Both the position numbers and the translations under genes were made by a program. Positions 23,101 to 33,797 of a DNA stretch of 64,000 bases are shown here, piece by piece. Location: the NCBI GenBank assembly GCA_009763385.1, contig CM019830.1, positions 90,534,289 through 90,598,288 of the forward strand, given 5' to 3'. Positions within the stretch are counted from its first letter, which is position 1. Each line of letters begins with the position of its first letter. The notes below the pieces were generated by a model, which saw only the letters and a program-made list of their open reading frames with translations, had not been told where the DNA came from and ran no database searches. The stretch comes from Coix lacryma-jobi var. lacryma-jobi (Eukaryota; Streptophyta; Magnoliopsida; Poales; Poaceae).

Positions 23101-24554
23101 CTACAACACAACACGAAGCTAAAGCACAGGTTAGATTAACCGGAGGAACTCTGGCTCATCATGGCCACGATCATGATACCTGCGGCGGCTCCCTGCCGGC
23201 AACGAGGAAGAAGACCGCGGCGACGGCGATTACCCGCTCTAGGGCTCGGGTTAGCTAGCTCAGGAGACGCAAGGGAGGCAGGCGGAGCTAGCTGGGAGAT
23301 GGAGAGTACAAGGACGCAGCGTAGGCGGAGAGAAAGCTCGTCGGAGCTTGACTGGAAACAGAGGAGGAGAAAGAGGAGGTGGCGGACGGGGACGCTGGGA
23401 GATGGAGAAGCTCTCAGAGCTTGCCACCGCGCGGAGCGAAGCAAGCAAGCAGCCAGGTGCGTGGCCAGACACGCGGAGCGGCGAGGAGTTGGCCAGGCCA
23501 CGGCGACGGCGCACGCGGCGGCTTGCCCTGCTCCGGCAGGTTCCCCCCCTCCTGTAGCTACAGTACCAGAATTATCCCCTTTCAAAAATCTCCAGATTTT
23601 TGTACTACATGCCAAAAACTCTTAAAACCAAAGTTGCTCCAAATTTTGTGTTCTACAAGTTTGTTTTAAGAACCAAAGTCAAATTCTGCTTACATTTTGA
23701 AATAAAGTTCAAAATCAAATTTGGACCAAACTGAATTCAAAATTACTTTTGAATTTCCTGAACAACTTCAAATTTTGCCAATATATGAAAGGTAGAGTTT
23801 GAAAAGTTGCACAACTTTGCTTTAAGACCCTATGGCTGATTCCAACTGGAAATAGGTCAATTTGATCAAAACAGTTCAAATTGATTTCAAATTGGAAATT
23901 TGAAAAGGGGACAGAACTAGGGTTTTGCAGTAAAAGCAAAATTACTTTTGATTTTGCATTGACACTTGAAAAATAGTCAATGTATGGAATGTTCATTTTA
24001 AAATTCTCTACAACTTTGATATAGATCTCAAACTCAGATTTCGAATAGTTTTTGGAATACAAGTTTAAAGTAAAAAGGGGACCATTTCCAAGGTTTGAGT
24101 AAATTCATAATTACTTGAAATTTTGTAAAGAAACTTTGAAAACTTTGAATACAAAAGTTGTACCTCTCCTCAAGATCTACCAAAAAGCTTTTAGAGTCAA
24201 CCCCTAATTATGCACAGATGTTGAGTTAACTAAAAAGGGCTAATTACTTATATAGGAATTTAATGTTTTTTCCAAGTTTTAGCTAAATAGATTTTGGTTT
24301 CTTTTGAATTGTTGAACTCAGATCCATGCCTTTACATGACTTTAGTCAAATGGGAATGAACTCAAGTTATTTCATAATGACATTCTAAATTAGGTTTTTT
24401 AGCTGCATCACAAGCATATAAACAGAAATGCTCACATATTAGGAGTTAAACTCATTTTAGTGAATGCATCTCAAGGTGAGTTTGCACATGATACTATGAA
24501 ATTCTTATGATGACATGACAACATTTTATTCATGTAAACACCTGAGGTGTTACA
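20173..24554 (-). repeat. S2: 4.4-kb non-coding TG...CA unit, probable giant solo LTR (Tekay/Del-like)
   Basis: Flanked by a perfect TSD TAGTA (20168-20172, 24555-24559). Read on the minus strand it begins TGTAACACCTCAGG and ends TTCCGTCACA, the form of large grass chromovirus LTRs. No gag or pol, and no internal direct repeat that would show two LTRs. The middle (about 22430-23560) is very GC-rich and open in several frames; the rest is AT-rich. A minus-strand TATATAAG at 24254-24247 is a possible promoter. At 4382 bp it could also be a deleted element or a non-autonomous LARD; the solo-LTR reading is inference from ends, TSD and lack of coding. Confidence 0.6.
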
Positions 24555-25886
24555 TAGTACAGGCAGACAATCAAGCCGCTGACGCCATCTCCAAGATAGG
24601 TTCATCTAGGGCACAGATCCCTCATGGCGTGTTCGTCCAAGATTTGGTCAAACCGTCCATTGAACAAGGAACATGCAGGACTGCCGAGCAGACCACGCCC
24701 GACCAGACCATTGCCTCAATACAACGAACAGGCAATGATTGGAGGGAGCAGTTCATAAAATATCTCACTAGTGCGGACGTTCCTCAAGACAAAATCGAGG
24801 CCGAATGCCTCATTCGGCGCAGTAAGCAGGATGTCCTGTTAGATGGAAAACTTATGCGCAAGAATGCAAAAGAAGAGTTACTCCTGAAGTGGGTTTCTCA
24901 AGAAGAAGGCATACGAATTCTGGCAGACATCCATGCTGGTATATGTGGCAATCATGCCGCTTCCCGGACGCTGGTCGGAAAAGCGTTTTGAGCAGGTTTT
25001 TATTGGCCCTTCGCCGTCGCAGACGCAGAAAAGCTGGTCAAGTACTGCGAAGGATGCCAATTCTTTGCTAAACAAACGCACCTTCCGACACATGATCTCC
25101 AAGCCATACCAGCTTCTTGGCCTTTCTCATGCTGGGGTCTAGATATGATCGGAGCATTCAAAACTGCCCCAGGTGAATTCAGGTATGTCTATGTCATAAT
25201 CGACAAATTCTCCAAGTGGATCGAGTATAAGTCGCTGGTCAAATCCACAGCTCAAAAGGCAGCAGAGTTGCTCGATGATATTATCCATCGTTTTGGCTTA
25301 CCTAATTGTATCATTACCGACCTCGGTTCCACTTTCACGGGCGCAGATTTTTGGGACTTCTGCAAAGAAAGAAGCATAGTTGTAAAATATGTATCCGTAG
25401 CTCACCCAAGAGCCAACGGACAAGTGGAGCGAGCAAATGGAATGATACTCAATGCACTAAAGAAAAGGCTGTACAGAGCGAACGACCAAGATCAAAAAGC
25501 TGGCCGATGGTTGAAAGAATTACCAGCAGTGGTATGGGGCCTTCGAACGCAACCAAGCAGAAACACGGGCGTCTCACCGTACTACATGGTGTTTGGCGCA
25601 GAAGCAGTCTTACTAGCAGACATCGCATTCAGATCGCCTAGAGTGGAGCAATACGACCAGGATAAGTCCGACCAGGCCAGAGAGCTAGAAGTCAACTGCA
25701 TTGAGGAAAGAAAAATGGACTCGTGCGTTCGAACTGCAAAGTACATCGAGGGGTTGCGAAGATACTTCAACCGAAACGTCAAAGAAAGATTCTTCATTGT
25801 AGGAGACCTAGTCCTGAGAAGAATCCAAAATACGGTCGGGCTCCACAAACTCTCATCTCACTAGGAGGGTCCTTACGTTATCAAGC
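24555..25886 (+). pseudogene. pol: T pol, third part: RNase H tail and integrase
   Basis: Starts with QADNQAADAIS, the end of the archaeal RNase H. The integrase zinc domain (HAGICGNH ... CEGCQFF) is at about 24930-25065. The catalytic core has WGLDMIGAF (D), IITDLGSTF (D) and ANGQVERANGM (E). Integrase inserts the cDNA into the chromosome. Two stops: TGA at 24989 (Arg codon before AGFYWP) and TAG at 25862 (Trp codon before EGPYVI), both of C-to-T type. The frame is cut at 25886 by B1, and the last 33 codons lie at 55342-55439. The core itself is otherwise complete. Confidence 0.9.
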
Positions 25887-26271
25887 TGCGGATACATGAG
25901 TGTATGCTGAGTCTCGAGTGATGAGTGAATGTCAATGGGTTTGATGTGCATGTTCTTTGGCTTGTGTTGTGCAGGTGTCGAGCACGGATACAGTGATCGA
26001 AGGCAAGGTCAAGGTCAAGTAGAGACGTGCCGTGCCGATGGACCGGGAGCGGTGAAGGGCGGACGTGAGGCTTGGACTGAGGGATTGGTGGCCTGAAGAT
26101 CAGCTGTGGTGGCTGACAGCCTCGGACAGCGACGAGCGGAGACTTGCGGGGCACGATGTTGCTCGGGTCGAGGACCTGGGGACACGTGTCGGTGGACGGA
26201 GTGCACGGGCGGTGCATTCCCTCTACGGCTCGGTTTGGTGGTTGAGCCACAGAAAAACCACCAGTGGATGG

Positions 26272-26575
26272 TTTCCAGGTTTGGGCCTCAAAACCTGGGT
26301 GCTGTCGGTTTCCGAGTATGGACCACAAAACTCGGGCTGTGGACGGTTTCCAGGTTTGGGCCTCAAAACCTGGGTGCTGCCGGTTTCCGAGTTTGGGCCA
26401 CAAAACTCGGGTTGAGGACGGTTTCCAGGTTTTGGCCTCAAAACCGGGCGTTGGCGGATTTCTGAGTTTGGGCCACAAAACTCAGGCGATGGACAGCTGG
26501 TTTCCCGGTTTGGGCCTCAAAACCAGGGGTTGATCGTGAAGGCTGGTTTCCCGGTTTGGGCCTCAAAACCGGGGG
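26272..26575 (+). repeat. Hairpin array in B1 5' LTR
   Basis: Eight units of 35-48 bp, each with two arms around a near-constant loop GGGCCTCA or GGGCCACA. Arms change together: CCAGGTTT/AAACCTGG, CCGAGTTT/AAACTCGG, CTGAGTTT/AAACTCAG, CCCGGTTT/AAACCGGG. About 200 bp upstream of the TATA box. Confidence 0.9.
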
Positions 26576-26770
26576 CGAAGTCCGGGAAAAGGACAAGCAG
26601 AGCGGTGGCAGCACGTGGCGGCAATCGGTGAGGTTGCGTCGAGGCAACGCTACCAGTTGTGCGGGTGTGGCCGTCGGATCAGCATTTTGTTCAAGTTGGT
26701 CCAGAATAACCTTAGGGTTTAGCTGGTTCACTCTGTAATTAGTTAGGGGTAGAGTGGGAACTAGAGTTAG

Positions 26771-26778
26771 TATAAGTA
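26771..26778 (+). promoter_or_regulatory. B1 5' LTR TATA box
   Basis: TATAAGTA followed by GGGGGAGACACCC. The same motif is at 42600 (B1 3' LTR), 43757 (B2 5' LTR) and 53411 (B2 3' LTR). Confidence 0.7.
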
Positions 26779-27354
26779 GGGGGAGACACCCACCTCCCAA
26801 ATTATCTCAATCCTTTGCGATTTTCCACCTAGAGTTTCCTGCTCTCCCAATCCCCTGCTGTAGTGAAATGAGATCCACAAAGAATACAATCATACCTCTA
26901 TGTTCGTGAGATTTTGAGGAAGTGAGACCGTAATCTCACTGTTGTAGCATGTGGTAGCCACACGGTTGCAAATTCGTGGTTGTGATTCGTGTTTTGGTGT
27001 TGTTCTTCGCGGGTTACTTTTCTCCATGATTTTCCTGGTGATCGATCTCTCTACTCGTTGCGTCTCTTGCAAATCCGTTTGAACTGAGTTGTTCTAGATG
27101 GTGAGGCGCATCTTTCTTCCGAAGGAATTCTTCTTTAACCTCACGAGCTAGTAGATCGGTCGATTTTTGTTTCAAATCGAGTTTTGCTCCCTTTGCCCCT
27201 AATTCTTCCGATTCACCGATTTAGAGTTAGGTTTGAGCCATGATCTCTTTGGGATAGCTCACTAACCTCTTTGGAACTCCTCATGCAAAGTCTAAGCCTT
27301 AGAGCTTTTGATTCGGAGGAGACCGGGTTGATTCCGCGGAAGAACAGTGCAGTT

Positions 27355-27640
27355 TCGGGGGCATCGGACGCTCGGGTCGGGGACATCGGACGCTGTGTTC
27401 ATCACATTGGACGCGTCTGGTGCCACGTGTCATCTGATAGCAGTTTTATGGAGCATCGGACGCTGACCATCGGAGCGTCCGTTGCCACCGGATGCGTCCG
27501 GGGGTCAAGCATCGGACGCTAGGGTTTTTCTGTAGCCAGCGTCCGATGCCTTTCCAGTAAGGTTCTAGACAGGTCCATTTCGCATCGGACGCGTCCGGTG
27601 CCAGGCCATCGGACGCAGGCCAGCGTCCGATGCACGTTTC
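27355..27640 (+). repeat. CpG palindrome cluster in B1 5' LTR
   Basis: Repeats of CATCGGACGC and GCGTCCGATG downstream of the TATA box. The matching B2 cluster uses GACCGGACGC and GCGTCCGGTC instead, with both arms changed together. Confidence 0.8.
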
Positions 27641-27905
27641 TGTGCGCTGTTTCGTCCGCAGTTTGTTCGTGCTATCTCGTATTTGATTTTGGGTTTTTGC
27701 CTTGGGTTTCTAGAGTCATATAGTGTCCCGCTGTGCTACTTGGTAGCATCCACCCTACATCTTGCGTCGTGGACTCTATCGAGCTCTTGGTTTGCTCTTG
27801 GGGTGATTCTCGGGACAGTGGCAACAAGTTTCTGTAAAGAAATTTTGAAGCTCCCATAGACCCCCCCCTCTGGTCGCTTTCTGTTAGCACTTTCAGTCCT
27901 TCAAT

Positions 27906-27917
27906 TGGTATCAGAGC
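27906..27917 (+). promoter_or_regulatory. B1 primer-binding site (initiator Met tRNA type)
   Basis: TGGTATCAGAGC, 2 bases after the LTR end; a canonical copia PBS. Confidence 0.9.
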
Positions 27918-27966
27918 GGGTTAAGGATCTTCCACCTTAGCCGGTTCCAGATCCACAGAAGGCGAC

Positions 27967-30585
27967 ATGGATCGTGGCGTGGGCAAACCACCATTTTTCG
28001 ATGGGACGAACTATGCGTATTGGAAGATACGCATGTCGGCCTATCTTCAGAGTTTGGGTGCTTCCATCTAGGATATTTGCAACTCTGCCGATTACGTGGT
28101 CTTGGCTACTCGTGTGACTCAGCATCAGATCGATGAGCACGATGCCAATAGCTGAGCCCGTAATGCTCTTTTCTCATGTTTGAGCATGACGGAGTTTGAT
28201 CGCGTTTCTCACCTCGCTATGGCTCGGGAGATTTGGGCTAACCTCATGCATTTCCATGAGGGAACCACTCAAGTCAAAACCCGTCTCTACGAGTCGCACA
28301 ATCGAGAGTATGAGAATTTTCGACACATGCCTGGCGAGAGCATAGAAAGTTTATTCGCTCACTTTCAGGTGATTGTCAACATGATGAGGGCTAACAAGGA
28401 GTTGTTGCCTTTCGACGATCATGAGAGGGCTTTGAAGCTTTTACACACTCTCGATCGGTCGGTGTTGGACTCGAAGGTTTATGTGATCATCGAATCGCCT
28501 AACTATGAGACTCTCACATGCGATGAGCTCTTTAGTAAGCTCAAGTCCAGCGAGATTGATGCCATGGCGAGGGCTTCTTATGAAAATCCTTCTGGCCCAT
28601 CGATGGCTTTGCTTTCTGGCTCTTCTGCTAACTCCTCTGGAGGATTTGCACTTACTTCTCTTCTTTCTGTCACAGAGGAGCAGCTAGAGTTCATGGGGGA
28701 TGACGAGTTGGCTTTGCTCGCCAACTGGTTCTCGCGGTTTCACAACAACCGCATGAACCATCGCCGCAGAGGAGGACGCTCTGGATGTTTCGAGTGCGGC
28801 GACCCCGACCACTTCATCGCCAATTGTCCCAAGAAGAACAAGCAAGCATTTGGGAAGGGCGATCATGGGCACAAGTACGACTTTGACAAGCGCAAGGAGA
28901 AGTACGTCCCCACGAAGCACAAGCGGAAGGGCGGCTTCAACAAGGAGTATATCAAGAAGAAGTACTTGGAGAAGGCCCAGGTTGAGCAGCGTGCTTTCTT
29001 CGCCACGCTAAGTGACGTCGACGACTCGGATGACGACTCCGCTTCCTCAAGCGACAATGAGTCTGAGAAGAAGAAGAAGATCAAGGACAAGCTGAACGGC
29101 CTCTGCTTCTTCGCCGAAAACGAGGGCTTTTGCACCATGGCCCTCGGCAAGGAGGTCGACAGCCAGCTGGAGAAGATTCCTCAGAACGACGACGACACCT
29201 CCCAGGTATCTCAGACCCCTGACGAGCTTTCTGCTGAGCTCGAGAAACTTACTGCCGCCCTTCTTAGTCAAGATAAGCTGCTTAGGCGTGCTCCTAGAGA
29301 AAGGAAGGAGTTTAGGTAGAAGTGGGAGGATACGGTGAAGGAACTTGAGTCTGTCAAGTCCACCATTGTCGTGACTGAGGAGGATGAGTGTGAGATGTGC
29401 ACCAAGCACATGACCGACCTTCTCACTTTGAGGGGGAAGTATGTTGCTTTGGTTGGAGAAGTGGATGAGCTTAGAGCTAGATCCTCAGTGCTTGGTGCGT
29501 GCAAGTCTTATGCAGGCTTGCAATCCGAGTTGGCAGAGAAGAATGCCAAGATTGTGTCTCTTGAGAAGGCCAGCTCGGGTAGCACGTGTGTGTCTAGGTG
29601 CGCTTTGTGCTATGGTTTGGAGATGAAGATTGCGAATGTGAAGCATGACAAGATGCAAACTGATCAAGAAAACACATACCTTCGGACCATCTTGTCATGG
29701 GTGTCTAGTGGTGAGCCGTAGCTTGGGATGATGATTGCCCAATTCAAGCGTGCTGCTGGAGGTCCAGGTGTAGGCTTTGCTCAGGGTGTTGAGTGTGCTT
29801 CATCTTTTGGTAAGATTGGAGAGTCGAGTGGTCTTAACCCCAGTGAGAAGCCCAACTCCACCACCACTCCCAAACTTACTAAGATTCCTCCCAAAGAGCC
29901 TCTCAAGCCTAGCACCAAAGATGGAGTGTATGAGGAACCTCCGAGAGCTCCACCCAAGAAACAGACATGGGCACCAAAACCAAACCACCTCAAGAACAAG
30001 CTAGACACCATGCCACCTATCCAAGAGGAACTCATGCCACAGAAGGGCAAAGTGATACACACCCACTACCGTGAGTACCAACAACCCCCTATGAGAGCGG
30101 TGAGGTACCAATGTGAGCACTGTGGGAGAGATGGACACTTGAGGGAGTTTTGTTTTCGGCGCAAGAGAGAGGAGCGCCATGCAAAGGAGATGAACAACAC
30201 GGACATGTACCATCCTTTCCATGATGTACATGTGCCGAACGTTCAGAGGCGTGCTGTGAGGCCTAGAGGTCCAATGCCTCAAGTTCCTAGGCCTAGGCCA
30301 TGAGGAGGACGTGCCCGGCGGGAACCTACAATTGTAGGCTATGGACCCCGTGGCGGTGGCTTTGTAGTTGAGCATTACCCTCCACCGCGTTTTGAGTATC
30401 GCGATGGATGCTCTTCCCTTAGCGGACCATGTTTTCCTATACGTGGTGATCGCTTTCCCCGTAGGCGTGCTAGGAATGGTTTTGCTACTAACCGTTCTTT
30501 TGAGCAGCCGGCCCAACACTGGTATAATTCCCATTTCACTCACCCCAGTGTTGGACCGTATGCTCACCCTATGTCTTTTTATTGA
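27967..30585 (+). pseudogene. gag: B1 gag, several nonsense mutations
   Basis: ATG at 27967 (MDRGVGKPPFFDGTNYAYW). One frame runs to TGA at 30583, broken by TAG at about 28069, TGA at about 28153, TAG at 29317, TAG at 29719 and TGA at 30301. Domains: copia Gag core, CCHC knuckle CFECGDPDHFIANC (about 28786), acidic/Lys stretch, coiled coil (about 29200-29700), second knuckle CEHCGRDGHLREFC (about 30106), and an Arg/Pro-rich tail. Sister copy B2 has TGG, CGA, CAG and CAG at the first four stops, so each is one C-to-T or G-to-A change. No frameshift was seen. Gag ends just before TGATGTAGGTAAAACG, where pol opens in another frame. Confidence 0.9.
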
Positions 30586-30590
30586 TGTAG

Positions 30591-33500
30591 GTAAAACGAT
30601 TGGAGGACATTTGGTTGGTGGATTCCGGTTGTTCGAGGCACATGACCGGAAACGCCAAGTGGTTCTCCAGTCTTAGTCCTGTTGCTGGAAAGGAGTTTAT
30701 CACCTTCGGCGACAATAGCAAAGGTAAGGTGTTGTCTCATGGGTCGGTGCGAGTTAATGAGCACTTTGTGTTGCTTGATGTTGCTCTTGTTTCTAACTTG
30801 CATTTTAACCTTCTTTCTGTTTCGCAACTTTCTGATGATGACTATGAGATTCGTTTTAAACCGAATCTCAGTCGTATCTTAGATCCTCAGGGCAATCTTG
30901 TATGTTTGATTTCGCCCTTTGGGAAAGTCTTTCGTGCAAATTTCTCGGAGTCGTTTGGGATTTCTCGTTGTCTTTTGGCTGGACCTTCCTCCTCTGATCT
31001 TTGGAAATGGCATAGGAGACTCGGTCACCTGAGCTTCGACTTGCTTGCAAGACTTAGCTCACTTGGCCTAATCCGAGGATTGCCCAAGTTGTCCATGGAG
31101 AAGGACCTTGTTTGCCATTCTTGTAGACATGGGAAGATGGTTGCCGCTCCCCACCATCCAGTGACTCAGGTCACGACTAAGCGCCCTGGAGAGCTTTTAC
31201 ACGTGGACCTTGTTGGTCCGGCTCGGATGAGCTCAGTTGGGGGGAAGTGGTACGTGCTTGTTGTTATTGATGATTTTTCGAGATATTCATGGGTCTTCTT
31301 TTTGACTGAGAAGACTGATCCTTTCTCTTTTGCTCGCAATCTGATTTTGCGTCTTCAGAATGAGTTCCCTAAGAACTCAATGCGAGCTATTAGAAGTGAT
31401 AATGGATCCGAGTTTAAGAACTCGGATTTTGAGAAGTTTTGTGACTCTTTGGGTTTAGAGCATCAGTTTTCTTCTCCCTGCACACTGCCACAGAATGGTG
31501 TGGTAGAGAGGAAGAATCGGACCCTTGTAGAGATGGCCAGGACGATGCTCGATGAGCATAGGACTCCTAGGCGATATTGGGTCGAAGCTATGAACACTGC
31601 ATGCTATATTTCCAATCGCATTTTTCTCCGAGCTCTCTTGAAAAAGACTTCTTATGAGTTGCGTTTTGGAAAACAACCCAAAGTGAGTTATTTTAGAGTT
31701 TTTGGTTGCCACTATTTTAAACTCAAGAAAGGCAACCTGGACAAATTTGAGTCTCGTTCTTCTGACGGTGTATTTTTAGGTTATTGCACTCATACTCGTG
31801 CATATTGTGTACTTAACCTTGATACTAACCGAGTCATGGAGACATCCGATGTCACCTTCGACGAGACCATGGTTTGTCCTTCTTCTCGTTTTGAGTGTGC
31901 AAGTGATCATGAGGTTGGCGAGCCTCTTTTTGATGACGAGGATGAGGGTGCTGAAGGGATGGATGATCCAGCACCACCTCCACCTGTTGTGTCGCAAGCA
32001 TCGGCTTCTACTACGACGACTCATGGCCCCAACCCTTCTTCGTTGACTACTTGGGGGTCATGGGATCCGCCACCTCGGGTTGTACCTTTTGTACCCGAGG
32101 AGGCACCAGCTACTGTTGAGGGGGAGATTTCTTCAGCTCGGGTGGCGCCACGACACATCCAGCGCCAACACCCGCCTCAACAGATGATCGGCAGCATCGG
32201 CGAATGTGTCACTCGGTCAAGGTCACAACAAATCTCTCACTTTGCTCATCCTGCATTTGTTGCTGATTTTGAACCCCGAGATGTTGGACACACTTTATCT
32301 GATCCGGATTGGGTCAATGCCATGCATGAAGAGTTAGAAAATTTTGAAAGAAATCGGGTTTGGGTTTTGGTTCCACCTCCTTCTGAGTGTCACCCTATTG
32401 GTACAAAATGGGTTTTCAAAAACAAACAAGGAGAGGATGGCCACATCGTGAGAAACAAGGCCAGACTTGTAGCCCATGGGTATAGTCAGAAGGAAGGGAT
32501 AGACTATGAGGAGACTTTTGCTCCTGTAGCTCGTTTGGAGGCAATTATGATACTCTTGGCCTTTGCTGCATCCAAAGGGTTTAAACTTTTTCAAATGGAT
32601 GTCAAGAGTGCCTTCCTAAACGGCTACATAGAAGAAGAGGTGTATGTGAAACAACCCCCCAGTTTTGAAAATCCCAAGTTTCCAAACCATGTTTTCAAAC
32701 TTCACAAAGATTTATATGGTTTGAAACAAGCCCCTAGAGCCTGGTATGATAGGTTGAAAACCTTTTTGCTTGCTAAGGGTTTTAAAATGGGATGTGTGGA
32801 TAAAACGCTTTTTCTCCTCAAGCAAGGCAATGACACTCTCTTGGTCCAGATTCACGTGGATGATATCATTTTCGGTGGTTCTTCTCACGCTTTAGTTGCC
32901 AAGTTTTCAGATCTTATGAGCAGGGAGTTTGAGATGAGCATGATGGGCGAGTTGACATTCTTCCTCAGGTTGCAAATCAAGCAATCCCGAGAAGGAACGT
33001 TTATGCACCAGGGCAAGTATACCAAGGACATCCTGAAGAAGTTTGAGATGGGTGAGGCCAAGCCTCTTCCAATACCCATGTCGACCACGATGGCCCTGGA
33101 TGCGGACAAGGATGGAGAAGCTATGGACCAGAAGGAGTACCGGAGTATGATCGGGTCGCTGTTGTACCTGACGGCGACACGCCCAGACATCCAGTTCGCG
33201 GTGTGTCTTTGCGCACGATTTCAGTCATCGCCGCGCACCTCTCACCGTTAGGCAGTCAAGCGCATTATGAGGTACTTATGCTTCACACCAGAGTTTGGGA
33301 TTTGGTATTCTGCTTCCTCCATCCTCTCCCTTTGTGGTTATTCTGATGCCGATTTTGCTGGTTGCCGACTTGATCGCAAGTCCACTTCTGGGACTTGTCA
33401 GTTTATTGGCTCTTCTCTTGTATCTTGGTCTTCTCGCAAGCAGTCTAGCGTCGCCTAGTCTGCCACAGAGGCTGAGTATGTTGCGGCGGCTAGCTGCTGT

Positions 33501-33797
33501 TACCAATTGCTTTGGATGATGGCCACCTTGAGTGATTTTGGTCTGAGCTTTTGTCGTGTTCCTTTGCTTTGTGACAGCACGAGTGCTATTAGCGTTGCTA
33601 AGAACCCCGTGCTGCACTCTAAGACCAAACACATTGATGTACGCTTTCATTTCTTGCGAGACCACTATGAGAAGAGTGATATCGACCTTCACCATGTTGA
33701 TACTCATCTTCAGTTGGCAGATATTTTTACCAAGCCTTTGGACCAATCAACCTTTGCCTTGTTGAGAGGCGAGCTTGGTGTGTGTTTCCCCTTTTAG
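30591..33797 (+). pseudogene. pol: B1 pol: protease, integrase, RT, RNase H
   Basis: Open from 30591 without its own ATG (VKRLEDIWLVDSGCSRHMTG). Protease DSGCSRHMT; pre-integrase LWKWHRRLGHLSF ... CHSCRHGK; integrase LLHVDLVGP, IDDFSRYSW, IRSDNGSEF and GVVERKNRTL; RT DPDWVNAMHEEL to FQMDVKSAFLNGY, with LYGLKQAPRAWYDRL. The RT catalytic motif reads HVDD (codon CAC at 32853) where B2 has YVDD. RNase H YSDADFAGC, RKSTSGTC and ATEAEYVAA, ending FTKPLDQST...GVCFPF with TAG at 33795. Stops at 33249 and 33456 (both TAG; CAG in B2). No frameshifts. Loss of the RT Tyr and two stops in the RNase H domain make it inactive. Confidence 0.93.

Larger units (their letters stand above)
25887..27903 (+). repeat. 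B1 5' LTR
   Basis: 2017 bp. From 5' to 3': a hairpin array (26272-26575), TATAAGTA at 26771, and a cluster of CATCGGACGC/GCGTCCGATG palindromes (27355-27640). Ends CAGTCCTTCA. Confidence 0.92.

Noticed and set aside
22309..23625. Several 80-160 codon frames on both strands in S2
   Set aside because: They overlap each other in the GC-rich block of a non-coding TSD-flanked unit, are low complexity and match no family known to me.
26015..26800. Repetitive open frames across the hairpin arrays of B1 and B2 LTRs
   Set aside because: Their repeats merely translate the palindromic units in all frames; the array is in U3 upstream of TATA.
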